A stretch of 64,000 nt of DNA from positions 9,252,501-9,316,500 of the forward strand of contig CP114486.1 in the NCBI GenBank assembly GCA_027186245.1. Reading direction: 5' to 3'. The notes below the pieces were generated by a model. It searched no databases. It saw only the letters and a list, made by a program, of their open reading frames with translations, and was not told the DNA's origin. The translations under genes and the position numbers were made by a program. Within the stretch, counting starts at the first letter, position 1. Each line of letters opens with the position of its first letter. Of this stretch, positions 13,593 through 26,720 are shown one piece after another. The DNA is from Coriaria nepalensis. Lineage: Eukaryota > Streptophyta > Magnoliopsida > Cucurbitales > Coriariaceae.

Positions 13593-13612
13593 ATGCATGC
13601 ATGCATGATGCA
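13593..13612 (+). promoter_or_regulatory. Clustered RY (CATGCA) motifs upstream of germin-like gene
   Basis: GCATGCATGCATGCATGATG contains overlapping CATGCATG motifs about 450 bp before the germin-like start codon. RY elements are bound by B3 factors of the ABI3/FUS3/LEC2 group in seed promoters. The motif match is seen; seed regulation here is inferred. Confidence 0.4.
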
Positions 13613-13973
13613 TTAGAGTACAAATCATACACCATTACACACACACATACACAAAGAGTGAAAGGTTGGACCATGGCCCCCATCTGCCCCATCTGCCCCA
13701 ATCTGGTAACAATGCGCATGCCAAAGAGCCATAACTTTGTTCCCCTTGAACCTTAAAAGAGATATCTTAATTGGGTCATAGCAAAATGTTAATTGGGTCC
13801 GGCCATAATAACATGAATTAAAACCTTTCGAATATTTTTTATGCATGTGTGCATGAGACCCTCACGCTGTCTAACATGCACACCAAAAAAATAAAAAAAG
13901 TTGTCTCTGTTTTCTGTACCGTGATTGCTTCAACTTCAAGTCTTGAAGAACGTCTTTTCATATGAGCGTTGCC

Positions 13974-13982
13974 TATATAAAG
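13974..13982 (+). promoter_or_regulatory. TATA box of the germin-like gene
   Basis: TATATAAAG lies about 80 bp before the first ATG, giving an expected transcription start near 14005-14010 and a short leader. It is the only strong TATA motif immediately upstream of the gene. Confidence 0.7.
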
Positions 13983-14060
13983 CAAGCCTTCAAGACGCAT
14001 CTACTTACAATCTTAAACACGTAATTTGTTTGTAATTATTTTTCATCCACAAATCTTAGG

Positions 14061-15107
14061 ATGCTTCTAGAAGATACATATATGTATATGTATATGAAGA
14101 AGTTTATGTCCTCTCAGGTTGTAATCAGGGTTGGGCTGATTCTAGCTGTAACTTTCTCGGCTACTTTGGCATGTGATTTCGCTCCTCTTCAAGATTTCTG
14201 TGTTGCCGATTCACATAGTCAAGGTATATGTGAAATTGCCTCCTCTATGGTACCTTTTGTTTCGTTTTTGTTTTTGTTTTTGTTTTTCTTTTGGTGGCAT
14301 TTATATTGAGTTGAAATGTGCTTACGATAAACTGATCAATCTTAATACATATAATTTTGATATGATGTATAATAAAATATTATGAAATTAACATATATAG
14401 TTGAGATTGATCAGTTTATCATAAACATCGTCAATCCAAAAAGGTCTACTGAGATAGACAACATTATTATTAGACTTTGCATATTAGTATACTTCTCTTG
14501 GATGCCAATATGTTTTCTTCATACTTCAACCTAGTTGTCTAGTATCATATCATGACATCAATTGAGTGCAGTGTTAGTAAATGGTGTAGCATGCAAGGAT
14601 CCAAAGCAAGTAGAAGTCAATGATTTCTTCTTTAGTGGACTAAACATAACTGGAAACACATCAAATACCTTTGGATCTTATGTGAGCCCAGTTACTGTCT
14701 TCCAGATGCCAGGACTTAACACTCTTGGAATCTCAATCATTCGCATCGACTATGCACCGTCCGGGGTGAACCCACCTCACACACACCCACGTGCCTCTGA
14801 GCTCTTGACCGTCTTGGAAGGAACCCTAGAAGTCGGGTTTGTTACGTCCAACCCAGAAACCAGACATATCACAAGGGTTTTGCACAGGGGCGATGTGTTT
14901 GTGTTCCCTATAGGTCTTGTTCACTATCAGAGGAATGTGGGTCCTGCCAATGCTGTTGCTATTGCTGCTTTGAGCAGCCAAAACCCTGGGGTTGTCTCTG
15001 TCGCAAGTGCTGTGTTTGGATCTCGGCCAAATATTTCACGTGACGTTTTGGGTAAAGCTTTTCGTTTGGACGGGAATGTTGTTAGTGACATCCAAACAAA
15101 ATTCTGA
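14061..15107 (+). CDS. Germin-like protein, two exons
   Basis: Exons 14061-14223 and 14572-15107 join in frame across a GT-AG intron (phase 1), giving 232 residues. An in-frame ATG at 14094 gives 221 residues, closer to the usual family length and starting right at the signal peptide (MKKFMSSQ, hydrophobic core, cleavage near TLA). Numbered from that ATG, germin box 1 is [13 protein letters not shown] with manganese ligands His113, His115 and Glu120. Box 2 is [10 protein letters not shown] with His161. Cys36 and Cys51 match the conserved disulfide pair, and Cys27 is extra. Asn68 and Asn72 are N-glycosylation sequons, and HRGD replaces the common KGD. It should be a secreted cupin hexamer of the cell wall/apoplast. 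Whether it has superoxide dismutase, oxalate oxidase or no enzyme activity cannot be told from sequence. It converges with histidinol dehydrogenase. Confidence 0.95.
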
Positions 15108-15356
15108 CTTCAAAATTAAGATGCCGTCTCCTTACATTTTGTAACAAGAATTTTTTTTTTTTTTTTTTTAATTTTTGGTTCAAAAAATGTTACAGAATGG
15201 AAGCTTACTGAGATTTCATTGAACACGATTTTCACTAAATTACAACAACTTAGCATCACTACAAATACAGTCCCATTACATAATACAAAAAAGTAGAAAA
15301 TTTTGAGGTTCCACAAAATTGTAATAAATATTCAACACCTATAGATTCTAAAACAA

Positions 15357-18300
15357 TCACCCTGCACTCGAAGCTTGCCGGGCTTCAATATCCTTCAGTC
15401 TAAGAGTAACGGCTCTTTTATGGGCTTCTAGCCCCTCGACTTCAGCCATGGTTTCCACATATGGCCCAAGCTTTCTTAGACCCTCCTCGGTCAAAGACTG
15501 TACGGTCATATATTTGAGAAAAGAGTCTAGAGAAACGCCTCCGTACATCCTAGCATACCCATATGTTGGAAGAACATGGTTTGTTCCACTGGCATAATCT
15601 CCCACGCTTTCTGGAGTCCATTGCCCTAAGAACACAGAACCTACAATATATGTATAGTAGTGGTTTAGATCCATAATCTCCCCATTTATCTCGAGATCAT
15701 CAAACAAAACGAGCCAAGCTCGACCAAAGTTATGAGAAATTCTTAGTTAACAGCTAAGAACTTTGTTTACAGTACTTGCCACCTTTTCAGCAGTAATTGG
15801 CCTTAAGTATGACAAATGTAAGATATTCTCCAAAATTATACAAATTCCATTTTGATTAGCTATCATAGAAAATCTCTAGAAAGAAAAATAAATCGATAAA
15901 AAGTTGATTCAACTATCATCTGTCAATTAACTTGATTACAATTAACCTGCTCATTAATAAGCCTAGGATCCAAGTGTTCAATCTAGACAAGCTAACAATC
16001 ATGAGAATAAAAAATGACAGTAACAAAAAGTACCTGCATTCTGGATGAAACTCTCCCATTTTTCTGCATCCTTGACATTAATTATCAAATGTTCGGGTGC
16101 ATATAGGTTTGAGAAGGAGATTGCCTGAGAATCCAAATGACCATGTGAAGTTTCAGAACAGAACATAAGAACTTATGAATATCAGCAGTCAAAACAAGTA
16201 CAACCATTACAATAAGCAATAAAGAAAAAATATATATCTGAGTAGGCATATCACTTGCTAAAGTGTAACGCTGTTGACTTGTGTCAACGATTGGAACAAA
16301 AATGGCTCCTAGCCATTTGTTTTCATCCTTTACTTTCAAGTTCTAACATTATTTCATTAATTGTTTTGTACGAGAGGGTCATCAAATTTGTATTCTTACC
16401 CTGACATGGAAGAGGCTGTCTTTGTAAAGTAAAATTCATACAATAAAAATGGCATCTTAAAGAAAATGAATAAGGGAATTCGAAACATATAAGCGAGATG
16501 GGGTTTACAAGATTGCATTTAAAAGACACCCCCCCCCCCCCCCCTCCTTTTTCTCTCTTCTTTTCCTTCTCTTACACATATTACTTCATTCATTTTAAAT
16601 CCAGAAAAAGAGCCATATAACTGACAGATAAAGCAAGAAAATGCATTCTACAACTCTGGTGAATGACATAAGAGAACAAACCTCAACCATATCGCGAGTA
16701 AACACAATAAAACTGTGGCTTAGCGCTTTTGCAGCAAACTCTCCCCTTGGAAGGCTTTTACACTGCACGTCAAGTTCCTCCTCAATAGCTTTCAGGTTCA
16801 CACCATCCCCAGTAATTACAAGAACAACCTGACTATCAGGCCCATGCTCAGCCTGAAATCCCATATTTGTTAGCTGAGAATTGGCCAAAAGAAAGAAAGT
16901 ATATTTTTCACATCTGATACCCAGAGAGCTCTGCTAAATTAAAAAGTCAAACTTATACTAATATACTGGGAGATATATATATAAAAGGTGTCCAAGTCAT
17001 CCTTAATAATTAAAGAAAAAAAACATTAACTTAAAACAGACAACTCCTTTGGAAAAAACAGCATTATACCGGATTTACAATTTTTCAATTCTATAAAAGG
17101 TGTCCAAGTCATCCTTAATAATTAAAGAAAAAAAAACATTAACTTAAAACAGACAACTCCTTTGGAAGAAACAGCATTATACCGGATTTACAATTTTTCA
17201 ATTCTAATTTAAAAGCCCAAGCAAACAATGTTATCCAGAATCCAGGCATATAAGGAGCTTCTCAAAGACACCCCCCTCCCCCAATACACATGAAAAGACA
17301 AAGACAAAGGGATTTTTCCAGTTATTATCAGGCACGAGCGGGATAGTGAGAGTCCACATGGCTATGGGATTGGTTTAGAGCATTCCAGATACATTATTAG
17401 GCCCTTAAATAGAGGAAATGTACCATATCAAATACCAACTAGGATCATTCAAAACACTTGGTGATGACAAGTGTCTCTTCCATTAAAAACTTAATAAAGG
17501 GTTGATGGGAATTTTCATGAAGAACAATATAAAAATAAAAAAAAGAAGTCTTGAATAAAATGGAGATGCTTAGATAACTGAATATACACAGGACGTCTGA
17601 TATATCTTTTCCAAAAGAGATGGTAACAGTCACAATGACTTGAGACGGAAATATTACTGAAATTAAAATCCATGCAGCTCATGGAAAAACTATCAGCCCA
17701 GCTCATGTATTTTACTTGACATGCAGGATGCCAGTTCTAGTCAATAGTTAACAAAAACACATGCTTCTTTCTCTTCTATTTCCTTTTAATACATTCAATT
17801 GTTCTAAGGATGAAATTGTTCAGATTCAAATGTATACAATATACACTCTCGTTCATCCTGAATAAGGGCACTAGTGCTAGGGAAGCATCTCTTTTTCTTT
17901 GGCCCTTCTGAGGGAGTGTCTAATTCAGCAGACATTGAGGTAACCAGTTGTATCATACACAAGCAGACCAGAATGACAATTCCAGTGAACTATGTAGAAA
18001 ATATGCAGGGCTGTAATCCAAAGTTCAGAGACATTTGATCACATCCTTTATCACCTTCTTCTTTTCTGACCCACAGAAACTACTTAAAAATTTGAACGTT
18101 TAGAGGAATAAATAAATAGAAAATCCCACAAGTTATAGTAAGGTTTTTGAGATTAGCATAGAACGTAGTACTTTTACTACTTAGAGCAATCTTGTATCTA
18201 TGTATACATTTATTGCTTGAAATTTAAGAGACCAAAGGAGATAAAAAAAAGATGAAGAAGAGTAGCACCATGCCGAAGTTTTTCCAACAATTTCGTAAAG

Positions 18301-21300
18301 TAGAGTTTATCTATATCACATATAACTGCACAAATGGTAGAATAACCTGATACAATTAGGGTAAAAAAGTAAGACACAACACAAAACAAGCCAGTGAGGA
18401 AAAAAAAGACAATTACTATATCTTCTCAATAATTTAAGGATGTATTTGTAGCCGTTAGAGTGTCATCATAATACAGAAATACCTTTTAGCTATTGGTTAA
18501 CATGTTACAGCCAGAAGAACATTGAGGGTCATATTTATAGATCTACATCTAGTACCTATTTCTACTTAACACCCATTTTGCCTCTTTATTAGTTTATTAA
18601 ATATGGAAAATAGGTAATTATCACCAGATTCCAACATATGTAGATATAACCACCCAAAAAAACTAAACAGCTGCCCTAATAAAAACAGAGGCCTGCACTT
18701 TTCACCTTCTTCAGCTTCAGAGATGAGGCTTCTCAATTGTTACCTCATATAATGATTCTAGAGGAACAGTAAGAATATGAAATGTATTTGAAGAACGTTC
18801 ATACCTAAAAGTGGACATATTTGATAATTTCTGACACACCTCAATTGTTTCACTTCTTTTATCCCACTTGAACTTGTAAGTAAATCAGTGGATAATAGCT
18901 ATTCATGTTTGATGACTTGTATACAACTGCCACGAGACTCTTTCCTCAGTTAGATCTAGCAAACAAAGAATTTTTTACAGTTGAACAGTTTTTACCCGTA
19001 TAATATCCTGAGTATAGTAATTTAAGTTCTTTTCCATTTTGTTTGATTTATATGATTGCTTTCTCAAAATTCACTGGATTCTCATTTTCTTGATGAGTAC
19101 TATTTTGAGGACAGAGATTTCAGTAATAAAATGTGCATAATTTCATTCTAAAAGCTCAGCCTAACGAATTTAGCTGCGGATGTCACTAGGACATATTAAA
19201 AGGAAAGCCTATTTCCGGTTTATAAATTAAATTCTAGGTATCAACTCTAGTCCATTTGAAACTCCTAGCCAATATCAGACCAGTAGCATGATATAAAAAC
19301 CATGTTAAGATATCATTTTGAAAATAAAAGAAGCTCCTCAAAGAAATAAATACCTGAGAAAGCAAATCCGCAGCTATATGAACAGGACTTGCTTCTCTAT
19401 CAGCAATAACCAGAACTTCTGAAGGGCCAGCAGGCATGTCAATTGAAACCATGGATTCACTGTTCTGTCAATAAACATATACTAATACATTTAATATGAA
19501 GGACAAGATAAAATGATTATTTTTTTCCTCTTCAGATTGTTTTAGATGCTTCATGCACGTGTGACTTTCTATTCAAGATGTTCTGTTACTTTTAAAAGAG
19601 GATCTATGAAATAAAATAAAACCATATGACACTCTGGTCTAATCAGGGCTATAATGGAAATGTTCAATTTTAGGAAAGCTGACAATTGAAATTTAATCTC
19701 AAAAAGGTTCTCTTGATGTTGCGAAAAAAAAATTACAAAAACATACCAAATAGGAAAATCACCATGCTGGTTATTAACTGAGACGAACACAAACTTATAA
19801 AACCAATAGAACTCCCTTAAAATAAATTGCAGACATCTAGAAACAGGTGCATACTTGAAGAATCATCTTAGCAGCTGTGACATATTGGTTTCCAGGGCCG
19901 AAGATTTTATCAACCTGCAAATCATAGTTGTAAGGGGAAAAGGAAAAAAATAAAAATAAAAACTAAACTAAACACCTACCAAAACAAGGAGAATCTATGT
20001 AGAACAATACAGTTTCTGAAATGCTGAAAAACCAACTATCATCTCAATAGGAGTAAAAGATTCAGATATCAATGAAATGACTGTTAGGCATCATATTTAT
20101 GGGTAGTACCTTAGGGCACGATTCTGTTCCCCAAGCCATAGCAGAGATAGCCTGAAGAGCCAACAATGAAAAGACTTTAATGTTCATGTATATTATGCAG
20201 AGTACAGTCATCAATAAAAGACAACAAAAAATACACAACATAGACATATATGGAATTATCTTTAATGCTTCCAAACCTGTGCTCCACCAGCTTTAAGGAT
20301 GTGCGTAACTCCTGCCTTTTTAGCACAATAGAGTACCTCCTAAATAAGAATACTCAAACTTTAATTAGTCCTCAAATTGTAATTTATCAAAGATACATAA
20401 CAATGCAGAAAAACACCTTGCATATGCCACCATCCCGGGATGGGGGAGTCGCTAGAACAACAGTTTTACACCCAGCAATTTGTGCAGGCTGATCCATGGA
20501 ATAAAGCAGAAGGAAAAATTCGATGATTTCATGTGACCCCAATATTAAAATTCAATCTAGATAGGATAGTAAGATAAACCATAGAAGGAAATTGATGTCA
20601 TCCAAGACTTACAATTGAAAGCATTAGAGCAGTTGAAGGTAAGACAGCAGTACCCCCAGGAACATAGAGACCGACAGAGGCAATGGATCTTGCCACTCGC
20701 TTGCATTTTACTCCCTGTAAAATACAAATTTATAGGCCACAACACTATACGCTTACTATTTAGACAACAAGATAAATCCATTATGCAAGAAGCATGATTT
20801 ACTCACTTTCATGTTCTCAACACTTCTTTCAGCTGATTTCTGAGCAGCATGAAATGCGTATATATTGTCATATGCAGCATCAAATGCTTCTCTCACAGCT
20901 AAATCAAGCTGCAACCAAAAAAAGATATGAGCTACCTAGAATTTAAATAAATTATAGAGTTCCTATGAATTGTATCATAACAACAAAAAGATTTGAGCTA
21001 CCCAGCATTAAGAGTAAAAACGGACTTGTAAGAATTGCCTCGAATTGAAATAAAACTTGAAGAAATTTAAGTATCACCATTAAAATAACCCACTTTAGAT
21101 AGTATTGAAACAAAATATTTAGTAAGAGTTACCACTGGATCTGGCAGTTCAGAGACATCCACTACAATCTTTTCAAGTTCAACTCTGTCAAATTTTGCAG
21201 TGTAGCTGGAGATACGCAAATTGATGAGAAAGAAAGGAAGAAGAATATATGAAGTTATTACTTCGCAACTGAGGTCAATAACAATGTACTTGAATTCCAA

Positions 21301-22228
21301 GGTAGAATATAGAAAATGTTGAATAACAATAAACTTAATGAGAAATTAAAAGAAGCACAAACTCTTTGATTGCAGCATCCCCTCTTTTGCGGACATCATC
21401 AACAATGGGCTGAACCTGAGTGGCAGAGATACTTATATGGAACAGAAACTTAAACTGGCACAAAGCCAGAGAGAAAAGTATTTTATGAACAATGATGATA
21501 CTCACAACACCAAAAATAGAAGAGAAATCTATACGAGGCCGTGCCTTGAGGCTATCCACCTCAACTTGAGTAAGTTCGGATAACTTGTAAGATTTCATTG
21601 AACTCCTTATCCTGCAATTAATTCCTGCAAAGAACAATCAAATTAAAAAAAATAAAGTTACCAAGAAGAATAAGCATTAAATTCATATTACATGAAATTT
21701 CATTCACTCCCATCAACTGAAGATGGAAATTTTATATCGTATCCTAATCTTTGTATCCCCTAGGGGAGATGGGGTGGGGATGCACGGGATATTATTGTGA
21801 CCCAATAGTATAGAACTCATCTGCAACACGACCTTGAGACTCTTATGTCTCAGGAAGTGTGCTTCCCATTCGATCAAGAGGATATATACTCATATCACAA
21901 ATATCCATTACAGAGAGAGAAAAAAATATATATATACCAAAATTCAGAATCTTGAAAATATTTCATGAAATTGAAGAGGAAAAGTCTTTGTGATATCTAA
22001 AAGTGAAGCAAAACATATTGTTTGATGTACATTCAGTAATTCTACCAAGAACAGAATCAAAACGCCAGGCTTGGAATACAAAGACAAGGTGCTAATAATA
22101 CCTGAAGAGAAGCGATAACTTGTTCGGGAAAAAGTTATCGGAGCACTAATAAGTTTCAAGCTTCGACGACTGTTGTGTTTGACCAAGCAATTTCCACTGA
22201 AATTAGAGCTTAAAAGCTGAATTCCCAT
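15357..22228 (-). CDS. HDH: Histidinol dehydrogenase, plastid (14 exons)
   Basis: It catalyses the last two steps of histidine synthesis, L-histidinol to L-histidine with NAD+, in plastids. Exons in transcript order: 22228-22102, 21624-21506, 21415-21363, 21205-21133, 20908-20807, 20714-20613, 20488-20417, 20339-20277, 20151-20110, 19914-19855, 19464-19354, 16852-16682, 16124-16034, 15640-15357. All have GT-AG introns and matching phases, giving 489 residues. Residues 1-45 are Ser/Arg-rich and look like a transit peptide; the enzyme starts near MKSYKLSEL. Active-site residues are all present: zinc ligands Gln308 and His311 (SQAEH, split between exons 11 and 12), Asp410 (VGDYASG) and His469 (EAHKRA), with the catalytic pair Glu376-His377 (YAPEH). 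Spacing from Glu-His to Asp and from Asp to the last His equals that of the E. coli enzyme (34 and 59). Intron 11 is unusually long (2.5 kb). Confidence 0.96.
16529..16544. repeat. C16 homopolymer in HDH intron 12
   Basis: An uninterrupted run of 16 C on the + strand, between coding exons. Such runs are prone to length error in sequencing; the true length may differ. Confidence 0.9.
16981..17205. repeat. 112-bp tandem duplication in HDH intron 11
   Basis: Two adjacent copies starting ATAAAAGGTGTCCAAGTCAT at 16981 and 17093. They are almost identical (one A-run length difference and one substitution seen), which points to a recent event, or possibly an assembly artefact. Confidence 0.95.
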
Positions 22229-22840
22229 CACCACCTTCAATCAGTTTTTATCAGAATTTGACAGGAAACAAATTGAATCCTATGATAAGCGTGTTTCAGA
22301 TTAAAGAGAATAGGAGAAATTGGGCCAACCCTCCATCATTTTAATGGTACGGATTTTGGTAAGGTGGACCGTTTTGATTCATTTTAATATCAAAATAACT
22401 ACCTTTGATTTATTATCACTCACATTTACAGGGAAAGAAAAAGGCCGTCACATTATGTATAATATGCAGAGATAAAAAAGTGATTAGAAGCTTGAACTGG
22501 AGGTTTTCCAACAAGCCGTGGAGAAAAATCATCTTCAAAATTTTCTTTACATTCCTATATCAATCTTTTTGACACTAAAACTATGTCAATTTCCCTTGTT
22601 TTTATATCACGTATCAAGTTATATAAAATACAAAATTGGAAAACGAAGTATAAAATGGAAAGAGCAAGCGAATAGAATTTCACCTAGAGTGACTGTGGCG
22701 GAAGATACCGACGCGGCGTCTGGTCGGTTAAGACGACGGAGATCGGTGGCTCGAGAGTCGGAGACCGAGAGGGAGACGAGAACTGAGAAGATACGCGATT
22801 TATGGTTGGAGGAGTTTCGGTGAAATGCGATTTTGCGTTT
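22229..22840 (-). promoter_or_regulatory. HDH 5' region with possible untranslated exon
   Basis: A locally GC-rich block at about 22682-22840 stands out from AT-rich surroundings. On the minus strand it ends CACTCTAG|GTGAAA, a reasonable splice donor. An acceptor-like ATCATAG lies near 22288. It could be a non-coding first exon of HDH spliced to the exon with the ATG. No TATA box is evident. This is inference from composition and splice-like motifs only. Confidence 0.35.
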
Positions 22841-24729
22841 TCCCTTTTTTTTTTTTTTTTTTGTGTGGATAAATTACACATTTGGTCCTTCAACTTTCCA
22901 TCAAATCTCAAACAGTCCCGTTTCTTTAAAACGTCTCGAATACATTTTTTTGAACTCTCAAAACATCCCATACTGAGTAATGTGTATGATGTATGTGAAA
23001 CCCATATTAAACTCAATCCAAGTATCAGACGAGATAGAATGTCATTTGATGAATGCTATTCGATGACGATTGGGTAAATGAAAAATATGGGAATTTTTTT
23101 TTGAGGGAATATTTTTTTCTCAGAACCACCACTGGAGGAGTGATAAGTGAGAATGAGAATGTCAGTTTTGGTAAATAAAGATGGTCAAAAAATTTGAATT
23201 CAATCTAATAAATTTAGATTAGATTCAGATTGAATATTCGATTTAAGCAGATTTATTATAGATTCGATACATCGAACTACAAATATTTGATCAAATACTC
23301 ATAATTTGACATGTCAAGTAAATAATTAAAAAAAAATCTAAAAATTTGAACTTTATATTCGTTATGAATTTCACGACTTAAGAAAACCTAAAAACCGTCA
23401 TTATCCTCTTGTCAAACCTTTCATTTTCTCTCCAAAGTCAGCATCGGAGTTGTCATCCTTATTATACTCATCACCATCATCGATTTATATATTCTGGTGA
23501 TACGTTCTAACTTCTATAAGGAAAGTAAGAATATAGATATGCCTATTTATTATAGTTTATACTGTATTTTTACTATTTTTATGAAATTTTCTTTAATCAA
23601 TATTATCTTTCTACAAATTACAAGTTCGGTCATTATCTTCTTATAATCATCTCTACAACTATTGTGATTTTTTTTGTATTTTTTGAAAAATCTAAGAGGA
23701 GTTATTTTGTGATTGGAAAAAGGAAGATTATTAAAAATAATGTTAATTTTGTCATTAAGATTTTGCTAAAGGAGATTAATTTTATCATAATTTTTATTTA
23801 TTTTAAAAAATGAACGGATTAAATATATGTAGGATCCGATCCGATGCTCATACATAATGGTGAGAATCTAATACTCTGAAAATCTAAAGATTATTCTACG
23901 AGGTTCATCGACGGAGAGTGAGTCGGGGCGTAAGATCGGGCTGAAAGGCTTCTTGTATCTCTCTCAAGTCAAAATTTCAATATTCATACATACTTGAATT
24001 TGAAAATCTAATTGAAAGTGATTTAAGAACCAACCTAATTCAAACATGGCTTAATCATCAACTTAGATCTGTGTGGTTGAGATTTTAACCTACATCAAAT
24101 GCGATATTGTTATGATTGTGCAAAATGAAAAACATAGAGAAAAAGATGGAGTGGTAAATATGAAATGAATAAAAAATAAAAGAAAATATGTGTAGTAGCA
24201 TAATAAGATAAAATCTAAAAATGATTAGAAATATGAAAAAATATTTTTAACTTAGTTGACATGAAAGCTATTGAACATGTCACATCATTATTTATTTATA
24301 ATAAAAAAAAAATTTCAAACTCTAATCCTTGGTTAGTTTCATATAGCTTTCGGCCCTCTAATTAGATTATGAAATTGTTGGTACTTTAAGATAGTTTTGA
24401 TAAAGTTTAGGTACCTTAGTTAATTTACTTCATTTTCCCACATTTTTTATTTTTTTAAAAAATGATAAGGAAGAAAACCGAAGAAAATCAAGAAGAATGG
24501 ATGTATTTGATAATTGTTGTCTGAATAGGTTTTATGTTCTTAGAACAGAGAAAACAAGCAACAAACGTATTTGATCGGTGTTTTTGTCTTATAATTATGT
24601 GAAATTTCTTCCGTGGAAATAGACTTCAAGAACAATTTTGAGAGAATAATTTTCACACCTATTTTGTAATTATTATAAAAAATTACTCTGAAAATAAAAA
24701 TAGAAGAAACAATTACCAAACACACCATT
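22841..24729. other. Gene-free AT-rich stretch
   Basis: No coding region was recognised. Phrases such as GATTAGATTCAGATTG (near 23220) and GATCCGATCCGATG (near 23834) suggest a worn non-autonomous DNA transposon, but no terminal repeats could be fixed. Confidence 0.45.
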
Positions 24730-26720
24730 AAATTTGTCTCCCTTATTCATTAGGTAAATGTGTACGGAGGTATATAAAGAAGGGAACTAGATACTTCCAA
24801 AAGAATCCCTAGAAAATAATAACTAGTATCTATCTAATAAATATCGGAGATAATATAGAAAAATCTTATGCGATTAATTTTACTTATTCTAACTAATTGT
24901 AGAAAGAAATAACTAATATTAGTATAGAAAATAACTTCTTAATAATTTTTGTTTTTCCACACTCCCTCAAGATAGATTGTAGATATTGATCATGCCCAGC
25001 TTGAAGAGTGGTTGGAATGTATTCTAGGTTGATGGGACCTTCTTTAATCTTATCCTTAAAGGAAGTGACGATCAATTTTCACATGTTTTGTCTTATCATA
25101 ATAGACATGATTCAGGCAACTCTAATAGTTGTTTGATTGTCACATAATATCTTTATTGCATTGTCACTTTCAATCTTGAATTCTCCTAAGATTCAGTTTA
25201 GCTATATGCCCTCAGAAATTTCATGAGCCATTTCTCTGCCACTATTAACTGTTTCTTTCTCACCAAGTGACTAAATTTTCTCAGACATAAGAGTAGTAGC
25301 TAGAAATGGATCTTATGTCTGTGATATAACCTACCCAATTTGCGCATGAGTAGACTTTCATATCTCTCCTATTTGATTTCTTGATGAAAAATCCCTTCTA
25401 TGGAGTCATTTTTAGGTACTTTAGTATGCGGTAAATAGCCTCAAGATGATTCTCCATTGGGTTCTTTATGAATGGGCTAAAACATTGATTGAGAAATCAG
25501 TATTTGGTCGAGTATGAGATAAGTATATCAAATTTCTACCCAATCTCTGATATCTTTCTTTATACATTGGGATACCTCCATATTTTCCTCCTAACTTCAT
25601 GGTGGGATCCATTGGAATGTTTGAACGTTTGCACTCGAACATACTAGTTTCTGAAGAAGGTCTAGAATATGTTTGTGTTGAGTAACTAAAATATTTTTTT
25701 TCTTGACCAAGCTACCTCCATACTAAGAAAGTACTTGAGATTGCCCAAATCCTTAATTTCAAATTCTAGAGTTAGGAGTCCCTTTAGAGTAGCAAAAGTA
25801 GCCTCATTGAGAAAAAATCATAAACATATACTATTATTATAGCTTTCTTTCTATCACCAATGTGTTTGACATTGACGAATACTGTATAATAATATTAACA
25901 TTGGATAAAACTAAGGATCTTGACAAACTTGGTAAATATTTCAAAAAACACCTTAGGGGATTGTTTGAGACCATATAATGACTTCTTCAATATGCAAACT
26001 TTACTAGCATGGGCACGAGGTTCAAATATTGTGTGATTCTCCATATAAATCTTCTCTTCTAGGTCGCCACTAAGGAATGAATTTTTGATAGCCAATTGGT
26101 AGAGAGGCCAATCAATATTTGGAACTAAGGGGGTAGGAGGACCCTAGCTACTAGTATTGAGCAAAGGTTTCATGGTAGTCAATATCATAGGACTAGGCGA
26201 ACTCCTTAGCAACTAGGCGAACTCCCTAGCAACTAGCAACTAGGCGAACTCCTTAGCAACTAGTTGTGCCTTGTATCTATCCACACTATCATCTGCCTTC
26301 TATTTGACCCAGAATATCCACTTGCAACTAACAAATGATTTTCCCTTCGATAGGTATGTATTTCATGTTTTGTTCTTTTTAAGTGCCGTAGTTTCTTCCA
26401 TTACTACTATATTCCACTTAAGTTGTTCAAGAGCATTAAGAATGTTTTCGACTATCTATATATCTGCAAGAGTGATAATAAAAGCACGAAGTCAGAAGTT
26501 AACTTGTATATGAAACGAAGTTGGCAATGAGGTGAAGAGTGTCTGATTTGACTCCTTTACTCAAAGCAATTGACATGTTATGATCTCAATTTCAACAACA
26601 TTTGGTCACTAATGGAATTACCTAGGAGGTTCCATGGGCTCGAACTCATGTTCAGACTCTCAGATTTGCTTGTAATATAGGATAGGTTCCACTTCTTTAA
26701 GAATTTTTTATCTCATCGAA
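24730..26720 (-). mobile_element. Decayed Ty1/copia element B with 3' LTR
   Basis: Minus-strand fragments run from RNase H near 25000 (remnant of the LGMID-type C-terminus and VTSFKDKIKEG) through reverse transcriptase (NSFLSGDLEEKIYM and KSLYGLKQSPK, 25895-26095) to integrase-like sequence near 26600. The putative LTR ends in TTTTTCCACA at 24961, directly followed by a pyrimidine-rich CTCCCTCAAG. That is the minus-strand polypurine tract, and it closely resembles the junction of the HEN1-intron element. So the two elements are related families, this one far more degraded. Confidence 0.8.
26189..26262. repeat. Short tandem repeat CTAGGCGAACTCC(T/C)TAGCAA
   Basis: Three copies of a unit of about 20 bp with one extra CTAGCAA, inside copia element B. 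Confidence 0.85.

Noticed and set aside
22518..23077. Two overlapping plus-strand frames and one minus-strand frame near 22.5-23.1 kb
   Set aside because: They are short, without recognisable domains, and overlap the probable HDH leader. Composition explains the openness.
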